From positions 124,001 through 188,000 of the forward strand of contig JBAWUJ010000061.1 in assembly GCA_037176705.1 (NCBI GenBank): 64,000 nucleotides of DNA, written 5' to 3'. Origin of the DNA: Molossus alvarezi (Eukaryota > Chordata > Mammalia > Chiroptera > Molossidae). Made by a program: the position numbers and the translations under genes. The notes under the pieces were generated by a model, which made no database searches, was not told where the DNA came from, and worked only from the letters and a program-made list of their open reading frames with translations. The stretch's first letter is position 1. Each line of letters begins with the position of its first letter. Positions 1 to 11,089 of this stretch are shown one piece after another.

Positions 1-200
1 AGCCTCCAGGCAAAAAGCTAGAGGATAACAGTACCTTTCCTGGGCTGGCAACTTTAACCAGGAAAGTAAGACTTGACAGTGGTGTTCAACGTGGGTCCTC
101 CCTCGCTCATCTAAACACAGGAGAGGGAGCCACAAACAGCAGAACACCAACACCCACAGGGAGAACTTGACAGGCTCCAAAGCCCTTATTGATAGCCAAA

Positions 201-1082
201 ATGGTGAAACACAGAAACAGAAGCCAAATGAAAGAGCAAGACACCTCCACCGAAGATGAGATCAATGTGGAGCAATTAGGCATGTTAACAGAGCTAGAAT
301 TCACAGCCATGATCTTGAGGAAGCTGAACAGCATGAGTAAGGACATAGAGACACTGAAAATAAGCCAAATGGAAATTAAAAACCAACAAGAAGAGATAAA
401 AAATGACATATCCGAAATGAAAAACACATTGGAAGGTTTAAAAAGCAGAGTAGGGGAAGCTGAGGACCGGATCAGTGAATTAGAAGACAGGGTAGAAAAA
501 ATCAACCAATCAGAAAAACAAAAGGAAAAAACTATTAAAAAACAGGAAGACAGCTTAAGAGAACTATGGGACAACTGGAAACATAATAATATTCGCATCA
601 TAGGAGTCCCTGAAGAAGAAGAAAATGAGCAAGGGATAGAGAATATATTCAAAAAAATAGTGAGAGAAAACTTCCCTAATTTGGTGAAGGAAGAAGGCAT
701 TCAAGTTCAAGAAGCACAGAGAGTCCCAAGTAAGAAGAACCCAAACAGGCCCACACCAAGACACATAGTAATTAAAATGCCATAAATTAAAGACAAAGAG
801 AGAATCCTAAAAGCAGCAAGAGATAAGCAACAGGTTACCTACAAAGGGAACCCCATAAGGCTCTCAGCTGACTTCTCACAAGAAACACTACAGGCCAGAA
901 GAGAATGGCATGAAGTAATCAAACTCATGAAAAACAAGAATATGAATCCAAGACTACTCTACCCAGCAAGGCCATCATTCAAAATAGAAGATCAAATAAA
1001 GAGCTTCCCAGACAAAAAAAGGCTAAGGGAATACATTAGCACCAAACCAGCACTGCAAGAAATGTTAAAAGGACTGCTGTAA
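201..1082 (+). pseudogene. L1 ORF1p (RNA-binding chaperone) with one nonsense codon
   Basis: L1 ORF1p is the trimeric RNA-binding chaperone that coats L1 RNA in cytoplasmic ribonucleoprotein particles. The ATG at 201 has a good context (A at -3, G at +4). The frame runs 294 codons to TAA at 1080-1082. Residues about 35-120 are rich in E, K and L and look like the coiled coil. An RRM-like stretch follows (NNIRIIGVPEEEE, near residue 130), then a C-terminal domain (SADFSQETLQARREW). One TAA at codon 195 (783-785) interrupts it. Other copies in this window carry a lysine codon there, so a single substitution explains it. The sequence downstream stays open in the same frame with no indel. A native product would be truncated before the C-terminal domain. 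Confidence 0.92.
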
Positions 1083-1127
1083 TTAGCAGTAGAAATGGGA
1101 AGAAAAATAGAACCACACTAAACAAAA

Positions 1128-4100
1128 ATGGCAATAAATAAGTACATATCAATAATCACCTTAAACGTAAATGGATTGAATGCTCCGATAAAGAGACACA
1201 GAGTAGCTGATTGGATAAGAAAGCATGACTCATCTATATGTTGTTTACAAGAGACCCACCTCTCAACAAAAGACTCACATAGGTTGAAAGTGAAGGGATG
1301 GAAAAAAATTTTCCAAGCAAATGGAAAGCAAAAAAAAGCTGGGGTAGCAATTCTCATATCTGATAAAATAGATTTCAAAATGAAGACCATAACTAGAGAC
1401 AAAGATGGTCACTACATAATATTGAAAGGATCTATCCAACAGGAAGATATAACCTTAATAAACATATATGCACCCAATATAGGAGCACCAAAATATATTA
1501 AAAATCTTCTGGAGGACTTTCAAGGAGAAATCGACAACAATACAATCATAGCAGGGGACTTCAACACCCCGTTGACAGCACTGGATAGATCCTCTAGGCA
1601 AAAAATTAGCAAGGAAACAGAGACTCTAAATGAAGCACTAGACCAAATGGATTTAATAGATATCTACAGAGAATTACACCCCAAAACTACAGAATACACA
1701 TTCTTCTCAAGTGCACATGGGACATTCTCAAAGATAGACCACATGATAGGACACAAACTAAGTCTCTACAAGTTCAAGAAGATTGAAATCATATCAAGCA
1801 TCTTCTCAGATCACAATGGCATGCAACTAGAAATCAATTGCAACAAGAACATGCAAAGACATTTCAACACATGGAGGCTAAAGAGCATGTTATTAAACAA
1901 TGAATGGGTCACCGAGGAGATCAAGGAAGAAATTAAAAACTTCCTGGAAGCCAATGAAAATGAACACACAACAACACAAAATCTATGGGATGCAGCAAAA
2001 GCAGTTCTGAGAGGGAAGTTCATAGCACTACAGGCCTACCTCAAAAAACAAGAAAAATTTCTAATTGACTGTCTAACCTCACAACTTAAAGAATTAGAAA
2101 GCAAACAAAAAGAATACCCCAGAGCAAGAAGAAGGAAGGAAATAGTAAAGATCAGAGCAGAAATAAATGACATAGAGACCAAAAAAACAATTCAAAGGAT
2201 CAATGAAACAAAGAGCTGGTTTTTCGAAAAGATAAACAAGATAGATGGACCCTTAGCTAGACTCACCAAGAAACAAAGAGAGAGAACCCAAATACACAAA
2301 ATCAGAAATGAAAGAGGAGAAGTAACAACCAACACCACAGAAATACAAAAGATTGTTAAAAACTACTATGAACAACTATATGGCAACAAATTCGACAATC
2401 TAAGCGAAATGGACAGATTTCTAGAAACACACAGTCTCCCAAAACTATTCCCAGAAGAGATAGAAAACTTGAACAGACCAATAACAACTAAGGAAATTGA
2501 AGAGGTAATCAAGACTCTCCCAGCAAACAAAATCCCAGGCCCAGATGGCTTCACGGGGGAGTTTTACCGAACATTCAAAAAAGAACTAACACCCATTCTC
2601 CTCAAACTATTTCAAAAAATTCAAGAAGAAGGAAGACTTCCAAACACGTTCTATGAGGCCGGCATAATTCTAATTCCAAAACCGGAAAAAGACACTACGA
2701 AGAAAGAAAACTACAGGCCAATATCCCTGATGAACATAGACGCCAAAATCCTGAACAAAATATTAGCAAATCGGATCCAGAAATACATCAAAAAAATTAT
2801 TCACCATGACCAAGTGGGATTCATTCCAGGGATGCAAGGCTGGTACAATATTCACAAATCAATAAACGTGATATACCACATAAACAAAATGAAGAATAAA
2901 AACCACATGATCATATCAATAGATGCTGAAAAAGCATTCGACAAAATCCAGCATCCATTTCTGATAAAAACGCTCAGCAATGTGGGAATAGAGGGATCAT
3001 ATCTCGACATAATAAAGGCCATATATGAAAGACCTAGAGCCAACATCATACTCAATGGACAGAAACTAAAAACATTTCCACTAAAAACAGGAACAAGACA
3101 GGGATGTCCACTGTCACCACTCTTATTTAACATTGTACTGGAAGTCTTAGCCACAGCAATCAGACATGAAGAAAAAATAAAAGGGATCCAAATTGGAAAG
3201 GAGGAAGTGAAACTGTCATTATTTGCAGATGACATGATATTGTACATAGAAAACCCTAAAGACTCCATCAAAAATCTATTAGACTTAATAAAGGAATTTG
3301 GCAAAGTAGCAGGATACAAAATTAACGTCAAGAAATCGACGGCATTCGTGTACACCAATGATGAACTCACAGAAAGAGAAACTGAAAAAACAATCCCATT
3401 TACCATCGCACCAAAAAAATTACGATACCTAGGAATAAACTTAACCAAGGAAGTAAAGGACCTATTTGCAGAAAACTACAGGTCATTGAAAAAAGAAATA
3501 GAGGAAGATATATAAAAGTGGAAGCACATACCCTGTTCATGGATTGGAAGAATTAACATAATTAAAATGTCCATACTACCCAAAGCAATCTATAGATTCA
3601 ATGCAATCCCCATCAAAATACCAAGGACATATTTCATAGAACTAGAACAGATACTTCAAAAGTTCATATGGAACCAAAAAAGACCCCGAATAGCCACAGC
3701 AATCTTGAAAAAGAAGAACAAAGTAGGTGGGATCACAATACCAGATATCAGGTTATACTACAAAGTGACTGTAACCAAAACAGCCTGGTACTGGCACAAG
3801 AACAGGCATATAGACCAGTGGAACAGAACTGAAAACCCAGAAATGGACCCAAGGCAATACGCTCAATTAATATTTGACAAAGGTGGCAAGAGCATACAGT
3901 GGAGTAAAGACAGCCTCTTTAATAAATGGTGTTGGGAAAATTGGACAGCTACATGCAAAAAAATGAAACTAGAACATCAACTTACACCATACACCAAAAT
4001 AAACTCAAAATGGATAAAAGACTTAAATGTGACCCGTGAATCCATAAAAATTCTAGAAGAAAATGTAGGCAACAAAATTTCAGACATCATACGGAGCAGA

Positions 4101-4952
4101 ATTTTCACTGATACATCACCTAAGGCAACAGAAATAAAGGAGAAAATGAACACATGGGACTACATCAAACTAAAAAGCTTCTGCACAGCAAAAGAAACAA
4201 TCATCAAAATGGAAAGGCAACCCACTGTATGGGAGAACATCATTGCCAATGATGTATCAGATAAGGGGTTAATTTCCAATATATATAGAGTGCTCATACA
4301 ACTCTAAAAAAGGAAGACAAAGAACCCAATTAAAAAATGGGCAGAGGAGCTGAATAGACACCTCTCCAAACAGGACATACAAATGGCCAAGAGACTTATG
4401 AAGAAATGCTCAACATCACTAATCATCAGAGAGATGCAAATTAAAACAACAATGAGGTATCACCTCACACCTGTCAGAATGGCCGCCATCAACAAATCAT
4501 CAAACAACAAGTGTTGGCGAGGGTGTGGAGAAAAGGGGACTCTAATACACTGCTGGTGGGAATGCAGACTGGTGCAGCCGCTATGGAAAACAATATGGTG
4601 CTACCTCAAAAAATTAAAAATTGAACTTCCATTTGACCCAGTGATCCCACTGCTGGTAATATACCCTAAGAAGCCTGAAACACCAATCAGGAAGAATATA
4701 TGTACCCCCATGTTCATAGCAGCACTATTTACAATAGCTAAGATCTGGAAACAGCCCAAGTGTCCACCAGTAGACGAATGGATAAAAAAGCTGTGGTACA
4801 TATACACAATGGAGTACTATGCAGCGGTAAGAAAGAAAGATCTCTTATCCTTTGAGACAACATGGAGGGACCTGGAAAGTATTATCCTAAGTGAAAGAAG
4901 CCAAGCAGAAAAAGACAAATACCACATGATCTCACTTATATATGGAATATAA
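1128..4952 (+). pseudogene. L1 ORF2p (endonuclease/reverse transcriptase) with two nonsense codons
   Basis: ORF2p nicks target DNA and reverse-transcribes L1 RNA at the nick. The frame spans 1275 codons including the stop, the usual full length for mammalian L1. The N-terminal apurinic-type endonuclease shows LNVNGLN, QETHL (E42), AGDFNTPL and SDHNG. The RT shows [40 protein letters not shown] and the catalytic FADD at residues 699-702 (3222-3233). The C-terminal cysteine motif [15 protein letters not shown] lies near residue 1130. TAA codons interrupt it at codon 796 (3513-3515) and codon 1060 (4305-4307). The three open segments share one frame, so there are no frameshifts. A truncated native product would keep the endonuclease and RT core but lose the C-terminal third. 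Confidence 0.93.
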
Positions 4953-5024
4953 TGAACATAACAGTCTGAGGAATACAGTAGACCCAGACACATGGAAGTA
5001 GAGCACAGACTGACATCCCTCAGA

Positions 5025-5149
5025 GGAGGGGATGGGGGGTCGGGGGGTGGGAAGAGATAAACCACAGAACTTATATGCATGTATGCATGACCAATGGACA
5101 TGGACAACTAAGCCGGGGACAGGGTGGAGGTGGGGTGGGGTGGGGGGGT
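5025..5149 (+). other. G-rich tracts in the L1 3'UTR (possible G-quadruplexes)
   Basis: Two runs of G-tracts (about 5027-5052 and 5114-5149) sit in the 3'UTR between the ORF2 stop and the A-rich tail. Each holds at least four runs of three or more G with short loops, which meets the usual G-quadruplex pattern. G-rich 3'UTR tracts are a known property of mammalian L1s. The minus-strand copies in this window show the complementary C-rich tracts at the same position. Confidence 0.7.
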
Positions 5150-5967
5150 GCCAATGGGGTAAAAAGGTAAAATGTCTGTAACAAAAAAATAAATAAAAAT
5201 TCATTTAAAAAAAAAAAGAGTAAAGTGCAGACAAGTCAGACATAATTTCCTTGTCTGAGTATAGAGAAGTGTTAAGAAAAAAGATGGAGAAGTAGCCAAG
5301 AAAATAGAGTGTAGGGACAACATAGCTTGTTTGGGTAGAGTGGGAAGGAGCCACAGAGGCATCTTGGTAAGAAAGTCTTCTCAGGGAGCTGGTGTGCAAT
5401 GGTCCTATGATAGGGCAGATGGACAATTCAACATAACACTTTCCAACAGAAAAGTTCAGTACAATAGACCAAAGTTTACATTTCCATTGATATAAATGTC
5501 ACCGATATGCAAGTCCACATAATATTAATGATGTCCAAAGCCTTGGTAAAAGGATGCATGAGGACTGATTGTTCATAGTTACAGGTGATGTTTTAGAGAT
5601 GATGGAAATATTTAGACAGGAGATGGCAGAGATGGTAACAACATTCTGAATATACTAAATCCACTGAGAGTGTACTTGAAATTTGTAAACTTTATCCTAT
5701 GTAAATAATAGATTCATAAAGGTGTTACAAAGTACAAGTGACACATTGTCAGGGATTGAGCAGTGACATGCAGGAGAAAGATTAGGCATAAATGAAAGGA
5801 ACATCCAATCAAGAGGTGGTCATCAAAAGGGGTGAAATAGGAACACTGAACTGAGCGCAGATTTGGGTCTTGGTAAAAGTTGACCATCACACTTTCCTTT
5901 CCCAGGTTTTCCATATCTACTGATTTCTGCACCCAGAGAAAGGGGGTACGAGTGGGAGCTGAGGAAG

Positions 5968-6215
5968 TGGGTTTTTTTATTTATTTTTTTATCCTCACTT
6001 GAGGACATTTTTCCATTTTTTATTCAGATAGAGTGGGAGGGAGAGAGAGAGAAACATGGATGTAAAAAGGACACATCGAGTGGCTGCCACCCGCACAACC
6101 CAACCAGGGCTGGGGACAAACTGCAACCAAAGTACATTCCCTTAGCAGGAACCAAATTCAGGTCTCTCTGGACCACAAGCCAACGATCTAACCACTGAGC
6201 AAAACCAGCCAGGGC
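5968..6215 (-). mobile_element. Ves-type SINE, antisense
   Basis: A poly-T-rich start is followed by 'atcctcacttgagg', a GA-rich tract, 'acacatcgagtggctgccacc' and the reverse complement of a tRNA-like head ending 'gccagggc'. Paralogous copy B lacks it, so it is polymorphic between the duplicated blocks and probably inserted after the duplication. I see no clean target-site duplication. Confidence 0.9.
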
Positions 6216-6354
6216 AGAGTATTTTGTTTAAGTGGTGACCAGAGTTGTTCAACACAGCGATGATGGTCCCTAACGGGAAGTGTTGCAAGACTTGATGAGA
6301 TGTGAAGAGACAAACTGGCAAGTGAACAGGATTGATATTTTCAAAGTGGTAAGA

Positions 6355-6600
6355 GTCCTGGCCAATTTGGCTCAGCTATTAGAGTGTCAGCCCACAGACG
6401 AAAGAGTCATGAGTTCAAATCTGGTCATCAAGGGTGTGTATGTTTTTCCTCATTCTAGATCAGGGTCGTGCGGGTGGCAACCAGTCGATGTGTCACTTTT
6501 ACATTGATGTTTCAGTTTCTCTCTCTCTGACACTGTATCTTCCTACGAAATCTATATCTGAGATAAAGGAAAAAAGATCCTCCAGTGAGAATGAAATAAG
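6355..6600 (+). mobile_element. Older Ves-type SINE, sense
   Basis: The diverged tRNA-like head 'cctggccaatttggctcag' is followed by a decayed B-box region and an end 'gatcctccagtgagaatgaa'. The same element sits at the matching place in copy B (23249-23506), so it inserted before the duplication. Confidence 0.82.
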
Positions 6601-6734
6601 TACATTGAATTAAATATAAACAGTAAGAAATGCATCATATCAGATCTGATGTGACTAATGTTTCTAGGCACAGGTCCCATGGGTTGTCGCAGAGATCACC
6701 ACATTCTGATGCTCAGAGTCCAACAGATACCCAC

Positions 6735-7338
6735 TGACATCCATCTCTGGTAGGATGACTTTGCTACTTGAAAATCAGCCGTCACAGAGGCTAACAGGTC
6801 CCCCTCTGAACCTGCACCTATCAGGAGAACCTCTCCCACCTCAAGTACTTCACTGTTCTTTCAGCACTCACACCTGTCAGGCAGCACCATCAGTGATGGG
6901 AGGAGGTTGTATCCTCGCACTGCTGGGAGTGGGCTCAGTATCTGCAAAGGCTTTGAGATGGCAGTGTCTCCGCATGTTTCACAGACAGGAAGGAGACCAG
7001 GATGACTAGAAATGAGGATGTACCGAGGGCCAAGGGGATGGCAGAGGAGTCAGGCTACTTTACGTGCAGGTCACTTTTGAGCTCTCCCAAGGATCAATTT
7101 GAGATAAAATCTCAAAAACAAAAATTCATCTATTTTCAGAAGATCAGGGGCAGGAGTAGTCCCGACAGGGAGCAGGAACTGCAAGCACCATGGGTGCAGA
7201 ACACACCACTGAGCTAGACACTCATAAGGAGATCGCGTGTCCAGAGGGCAGTTCATCAGAGAAGAGAAGACTGAGGGAAGGTCACCCAGTGTGGATCCAA
7301 TGTCTGGTTTTCATGCTAAGTACATTGAGAGAAATATG
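6735..7338. other. Segment of copy A absent from copy B, no gene recognised
   Basis: About 600 bp between 'caacagatacc' and 'tctgccttggacacc' has no counterpart in copy B, where the two flanks are directly joined near 23640. The simplest reading is a deletion in copy B. I see no conserved ORF or repeat family in it. Confidence 0.6.
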
Positions 7339-7799
7339 GGATGTAGTTTCTGCCTTGGACACCACCACTGGGACCTGAGAGGGTGAAAAGGTAGTAGGGA
7401 GAGGCCAGAGTCTCTCAGCAGCGGGTGCTTAGGTGGTTGAAAACGTTGTGATAAATGAGCCTGGTGTTCAGGACAGAAGGTGGTGCTTGGGTTAGAGCCT
7501 TGAGATTAATGTGGAAGACATCTTTCCCTATTATTGTCTCACCCTTATAAAGTCCATGAACCCACATGCAAACTAACAATGGCCACATGCACCCTCAGAC
7601 TGAGGGACAGCATTTCACAAGTAAGTGCCCTCACAATGACTGCTGTCTGGGTAAGAGAGAAAATGGTGCAGCAGGGCAGGAGCCCAGTCACCAGCTTGTC
7701 CTTTTCTCACAGATCACACGGGTATAGGTAGAGAATAAGAAATTTTATGTTGAGTTAAGAACAATCATACCGCTGAATATTAGAAGAGGGGTGCCAGAG

Positions 7800-8060
7800 G
7801 ACTGAAAGCAGACACATAGATGAGAAGTTACAGGACTGATAGATGACACATAAATGAGAGGTGATAAAAGACACATAAATGACAGGGGACAGATGACTGA
7901 TGGACGAAACATAGATGGAGAAGACAGATAGAGATGATAGATGGCTGACATATGAGAGATCCAGGAGCGATGACAGATAGATGAGGGTGGAGAGGTGTCA
8001 GTGGACTGATGAATGAGAAATGACAGAGGACTGGGGATGAACCGCAGATAGACGGGAGGT
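7800..8060. repeat. Degenerate GATA/GACA-type simple repeat
   Basis: About 260 bp is built from loose repetitions of 'agatga', 'gatagatga', 'gacacataaatga' and 'gacagatag'. It is a decayed tetranucleotide-derived tract lying just beyond the edge of duplication copy A. The frames that stay open across it are low-complexity by-products. Confidence 0.75.
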
Positions 8061-8329
8061 GGCAGATGAGTGTCAGTGTAGCACATAGCACAGCAACACA
8101 TCCGTCATCTATTTCTTTAAAGATGCACACACAGGTTTGTCAGTCCTGCACTTTGCAGAGCTGTGTGGGGAATTCAGCTCTGTTGGCACAGTCAGCACAG
8201 AGTAGGTACCTGCAGCAGTAGTTAAAACCAGTGAAGCCAGAGCCCCACCCCTACAACAGCTGAGGGTCATCCAGACCTGTGGCTTTGGTGGTGCTATGCG
8301 CCTCAGGATACATATTCTTTCCTAGTGGA

Positions 8330-9370
8330 GGTGCAAAGTTATTCCAGGACCCAAGGCATGAGTGCATGCCCCCAGCCTAACACCCAGGCCTGTGGCAGCA
8401 CACACCCACCCCAGTACCCAGGCTGCAGTGGCACACACCTATCCCAAAGCTCAGGACCAGGCTCATGGCAGCATGCACTCACCACAGGACCCAGTCCCAC
8501 CACTGTGGGCAGGCCAGCCCAGGCTACAGGCCACAAGCCTTCATTGGGGAGCAGCCCAGCCCAGACACCGGGCTCCAGGCCTACAGCAACACATCAGTAT
8601 AGACTGATCAAGAGCCATGCCTTAAACCAAGCAGCAGGACCTGCTGTGACCACTACAGCAGTGGAGCTAGATTGGAGCTCCTCCCCTCAGCAGCAGCAAA
8701 ATCGCTGGTGCAGAGCATCCTCAGCCCCCAACACCACTAAAATATTGGGACCAGGGAGCTCCCCTGGCAGCAGCAACAGCAGTGGTAGCAGCAGCAACAG
8801 TAGCCGTGGGAATCAGGAGCTGACACTTCCCCTCAGCAGCTACTGATGATAAGATGAGCCTCAACTGTCAGCAGGGTCCCCCAACAGTACACCAGTGAGA
8901 CTCATGAATTTCAGAAACATACCATAGGGACCCACAAACCTCAGAAGTGCATAAGTAATACCCACAAACCCCAGTAGTACACCAAAAATATCCACAAATC
9001 CCAGCAAGACAACAGCTGGACTCACACTCCTCAGCAACATACCAGCAGGTTTCCACATCTTAGCAGGGCACCAGACAACCCCCCCCCTCAGCAGCAGGGG
9101 CACACATTAACAGTGGAGACCCATCCCCAGCAGTATCAACAGAAGCTGATCAAGAGTGGTGCCCCAGCCCAAGCATCAGAGAATTTCAGAGAGCCAAGAG
9201 CAGCACAAGAGACCAATTCCAGCCTCCGGGTGTCAATGCTTTAGGACCCACAGCAAACAATAGGAGCTGTACACTAGAACAGGCATAAAGGCACAGCAGC
9301 CTTCATTGATACACACTGACCTACCTACATATTCTAACATCTCTCACCAAGCTTAGAAATACCATATTGC
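8330..9370 (+). other. CAG-rich 5'UTR-like region of the old L1
   Basis: A C-, A- and G-rich stretch with many CAG and CCCAG runs lies directly upstream of the old ORF1. Open frames here (for example 8325-8846) are compositional and have no recognisable domain. Its position and base composition fit an L1 5'UTR of a family other than elements A and B. Confidence 0.55.
8871..9080 (+). repeat. 30-bp minisatellite, about seven degenerate copies
   Basis: Units line up every 30 bp from 8901 (starts at 8901, 8931, 8961, 8991, 9021 and 9051), with a weaker unit at 8871. Each has the form 'cccacaaaccncagnagnac' plus a variable ten bases. It lies inside the presumed 5'UTR of the old L1. Confidence 0.75.
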
Positions 9371-10066
9371 TAAAGTGGTAAGACAAAGAAACAACACCCA
9401 AATGAAAAAAAGAAGAGATGCCACCAGAAATGGAACTACATGAACTAGAAGAGAGCGACTTGTCAGATAAAGAATTCAAAGCAATGATTATAAGGGTGCT
9501 GAAACAATTTGGTGAGAACTACAAGGAATTGGATAAGAATTATGAAGAGCTCACTAAAAACTACTTCAGCTGGAAAAAAAGAGGTAGAAGAAATGGGTAT
9601 AAAGGTAGAAGCTATACATAAAAATCAAGAGAAAATACGGAAAGACATAGCTGATAAGCAAAATACTTTAGAAGCATTCAGTAGTATATTAGAAGAAGCT
9701 AAAGACCGAATCAGGGATTTGGGAGACAAGGTAGAAGAAAACACCCAAAAAGAGTAGCAAATGGAGAAAAAGTTGAAAAAGTTTAAGAAAAAGAGTATAA
9801 GGGAGCTGCGGGGTAATATAAAACGTAACAACATTCGCATTATAGGTGTACTGGAAATACAAGAATCAGAGAAAGGAATAGAGAACCAGTTTGAATAAGT
9901 AATGGCAGAAAACTTTCCTAAACTGGTGAAGGAAAATGTCACACATGTCCAGGAGACACAGAGAGTCCCCAGTGAGATGAACCCAGAAGACCCACAGCTA
10001 ATAAAAATGGCAAACCATAATGAAAATGGCAAACATTAAACACAAAGAAATAATCTTTTTTTTTTT

Positions 10067-10124
10067 GCACTTAAAAGTATTTATTGAAAGAGCTAAAGAC
10101 ACTTATGCTGCAATCTCACTTTGC
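10067..10124 (-). other. 58-bp 3'-transduced flank with its own AATAAA
   Basis: This sequence lies between two A-rich tails of the same insertion and matches no L1 3' end in this window. On the minus strand it contains AATAAA (within 10078-10085) about 15 nt before the terminal poly(A). This is the arrangement left when L1 transcription runs past its own weak signal into the genomic flank of the source copy. It can serve as a tag for that source. Confidence 0.82.
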
Positions 10125-10486
10125 TTTTTTTAATTAATTAATTTCTGTTACAGATGTTTCTCCTTTTTCCCCCACTGATTCCCCCCTCCTCCTCCTTCCC
10201 TGCCCTTTCCCCAGATTGTTGTCCATGTCCACTGTTCATGCACACATGCATATAAGTTCTGTGGTTTGTCTCTCCCTCACCACCTCCCTATTTAGGGGAT
10301 TGTCAGTCTGTATCCCACTTCTGGGTCTCTGGGAATACCCCCTTTCTCAGACTGTTATGTTCATTATATTCCACAAATAAGTGAGATCATATAAAACTTG
10401 TCTTTCTCTGTTTGGCTTGTTTCACTTAGGATGATACTTTCCAGGTCCCTCCATGTAGTCTCAAGAAATAAGAGATCTTTCTTTCT

Positions 10487-10753
10487 TTCTTTCTTTCTTT
10501 TTTTTTTTTTTTTATCCTCACCCGAGGATATTTTTCCATTTTTTGTACAGATAGAGTGGGAGGGAGAGAGAAGAAGAGAGAGAGAGAGAGAGAAACATCG
10601 ACGTGAAGGGACACATCGAGTAGCTGCCACCCACACGACCAACCAGGGCCAGGGACAAACTGCAACTGAAGTACGTGCCCTTAGCGGAAACTGAACCCGG
10701 GTCTCTCCGGACCGCAGGCCGACGTTCTAACCACTGAGAAAACTGGCCAGGGC
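10487..10753 (-). mobile_element. Ves-type SINE with 14-bp target-site duplication
   Basis: Flanked by 'agatctttctttct' at 10473-10486 and 10754-10767. It has a poly-T start, 'atcctcacccgagga', a GA microsatellite, 'cacatcgagtagctgccacc', the reverse B-box 'gaacccggg' and the terminal 'ggccagggc'. It inserted into the L1 at 10058-11922 and so is younger than it. Confidence 0.94.
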
Positions 10754-10806
10754 AGATCTTTCTTTCTGACAGCTGCATAGTACTCCATTGTGTATATGTA
10801 CCACAG

Positions 10807-11089
10807 TTTTTTTGTCTTTAATTTTTTATTTATTTATTTTTTTGTTACAGATATTTTACCTTTTTTACCCCATCGGCACCCCCTCCCTACCCAACCCCAG
10901 CCCCGTCTCTGGCTTAGTTGTCCATGTCCATTGATCATGCATACATGCATATAAGTTCTGTGGTTTATCTCTCCCCCCCCCCCACAACCTCTTCTGAGGG
11001 ATGTCAGTCTGTGCCCGACTTCCATGTTTCTGGGTCTACGGTATTCCTCAGACTGTTATGTTCATTATATTCTGTATATAAGTGAGATC
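10807..11089 (-). mobile_element. 5'-truncated L1 3' end nested in another L1
   Basis: A T-rich start leads into a second complete L1 3'UTR (antisense), which stops just inside the end of ORF2. Its flanks are 'atgtaccacag' (10796-10806) and 'atgtgccacag' (11090-11100), a target-site duplication with one mismatch. The host L1 continues without loss on both sides. Confidence 0.85.

Larger units (their letters stand above)
1..5217 (+). mobile_element. L1 retrotransposon 'A', near complete, 5' end outside window
   Basis: This is a LINE-1 in sense orientation. It holds the end of the 5'UTR (1-200), ORF1 (201-1082), a 45-nt spacer, ORF2 (1128-4952), a 3'UTR with two G-rich tracts, and an A-rich tail ending at 5217. 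It is the best preserved of the L1s here. Both ORFs keep one frame throughout, and the only visible lesions are three internal TAA codons. The 3' end abuts sequence that is paralogous to 22381 onward, where no L1 is present, so 22380/22381 works as an empty-site reference for the insertion. The matching 5' target-site copy lies before the window and cannot be checked. Confidence 0.95.
5218..7781 (+). repeat. Segmental duplication copy A (paralogue of 22381-24059)
   Basis: From 5218 (gagtaaagtgcagacaagtc) this block follows 22381 onward almost base for base. It ends around 'gctgaatatt' (7781 and 24059). It differs from copy B by a younger SINE (5968-6215) that copy B lacks, and by about 600 bp (roughly 6735-7338) missing from copy B. 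An older SINE is present in both copies. No gene is recognised inside. In copy B the same block lies just upstream of the TSPY-like pseudogene, so this copy is probably a detached 5' flank of a similar unit. Confidence 0.88.

Noticed and set aside
2852..3448. 198-codon frame on the minus strand inside L1 'A'
   Set aside because: Antisense shadow of the RT-encoding region of ORF2. The same shadow appears in copy 8 at 52230-52826.
7530..7740. Possible exon with flanking splice sites (cacaag|gtaagt-like at about 7620 and ttctcacag at about 7720)
   Set aside because: The segment exists in both duplication copies, but no frame is conserved between them and no homology is recognised. The splice-like words are common by chance.
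7745..8130. Cysteine- and serine-rich minus-strand frames
   Set aside because: Translation of the degenerate GATA-type simple repeat, with two frames open at once, as expected for low-complexity DNA.
8325..8846. 173-codon S/P/Q/G-rich frame
   Set aside because: Low-complexity translation of a CAG-rich L1 5'UTR. It lacks any recognisable domain, and another frame on the same strand overlaps it.
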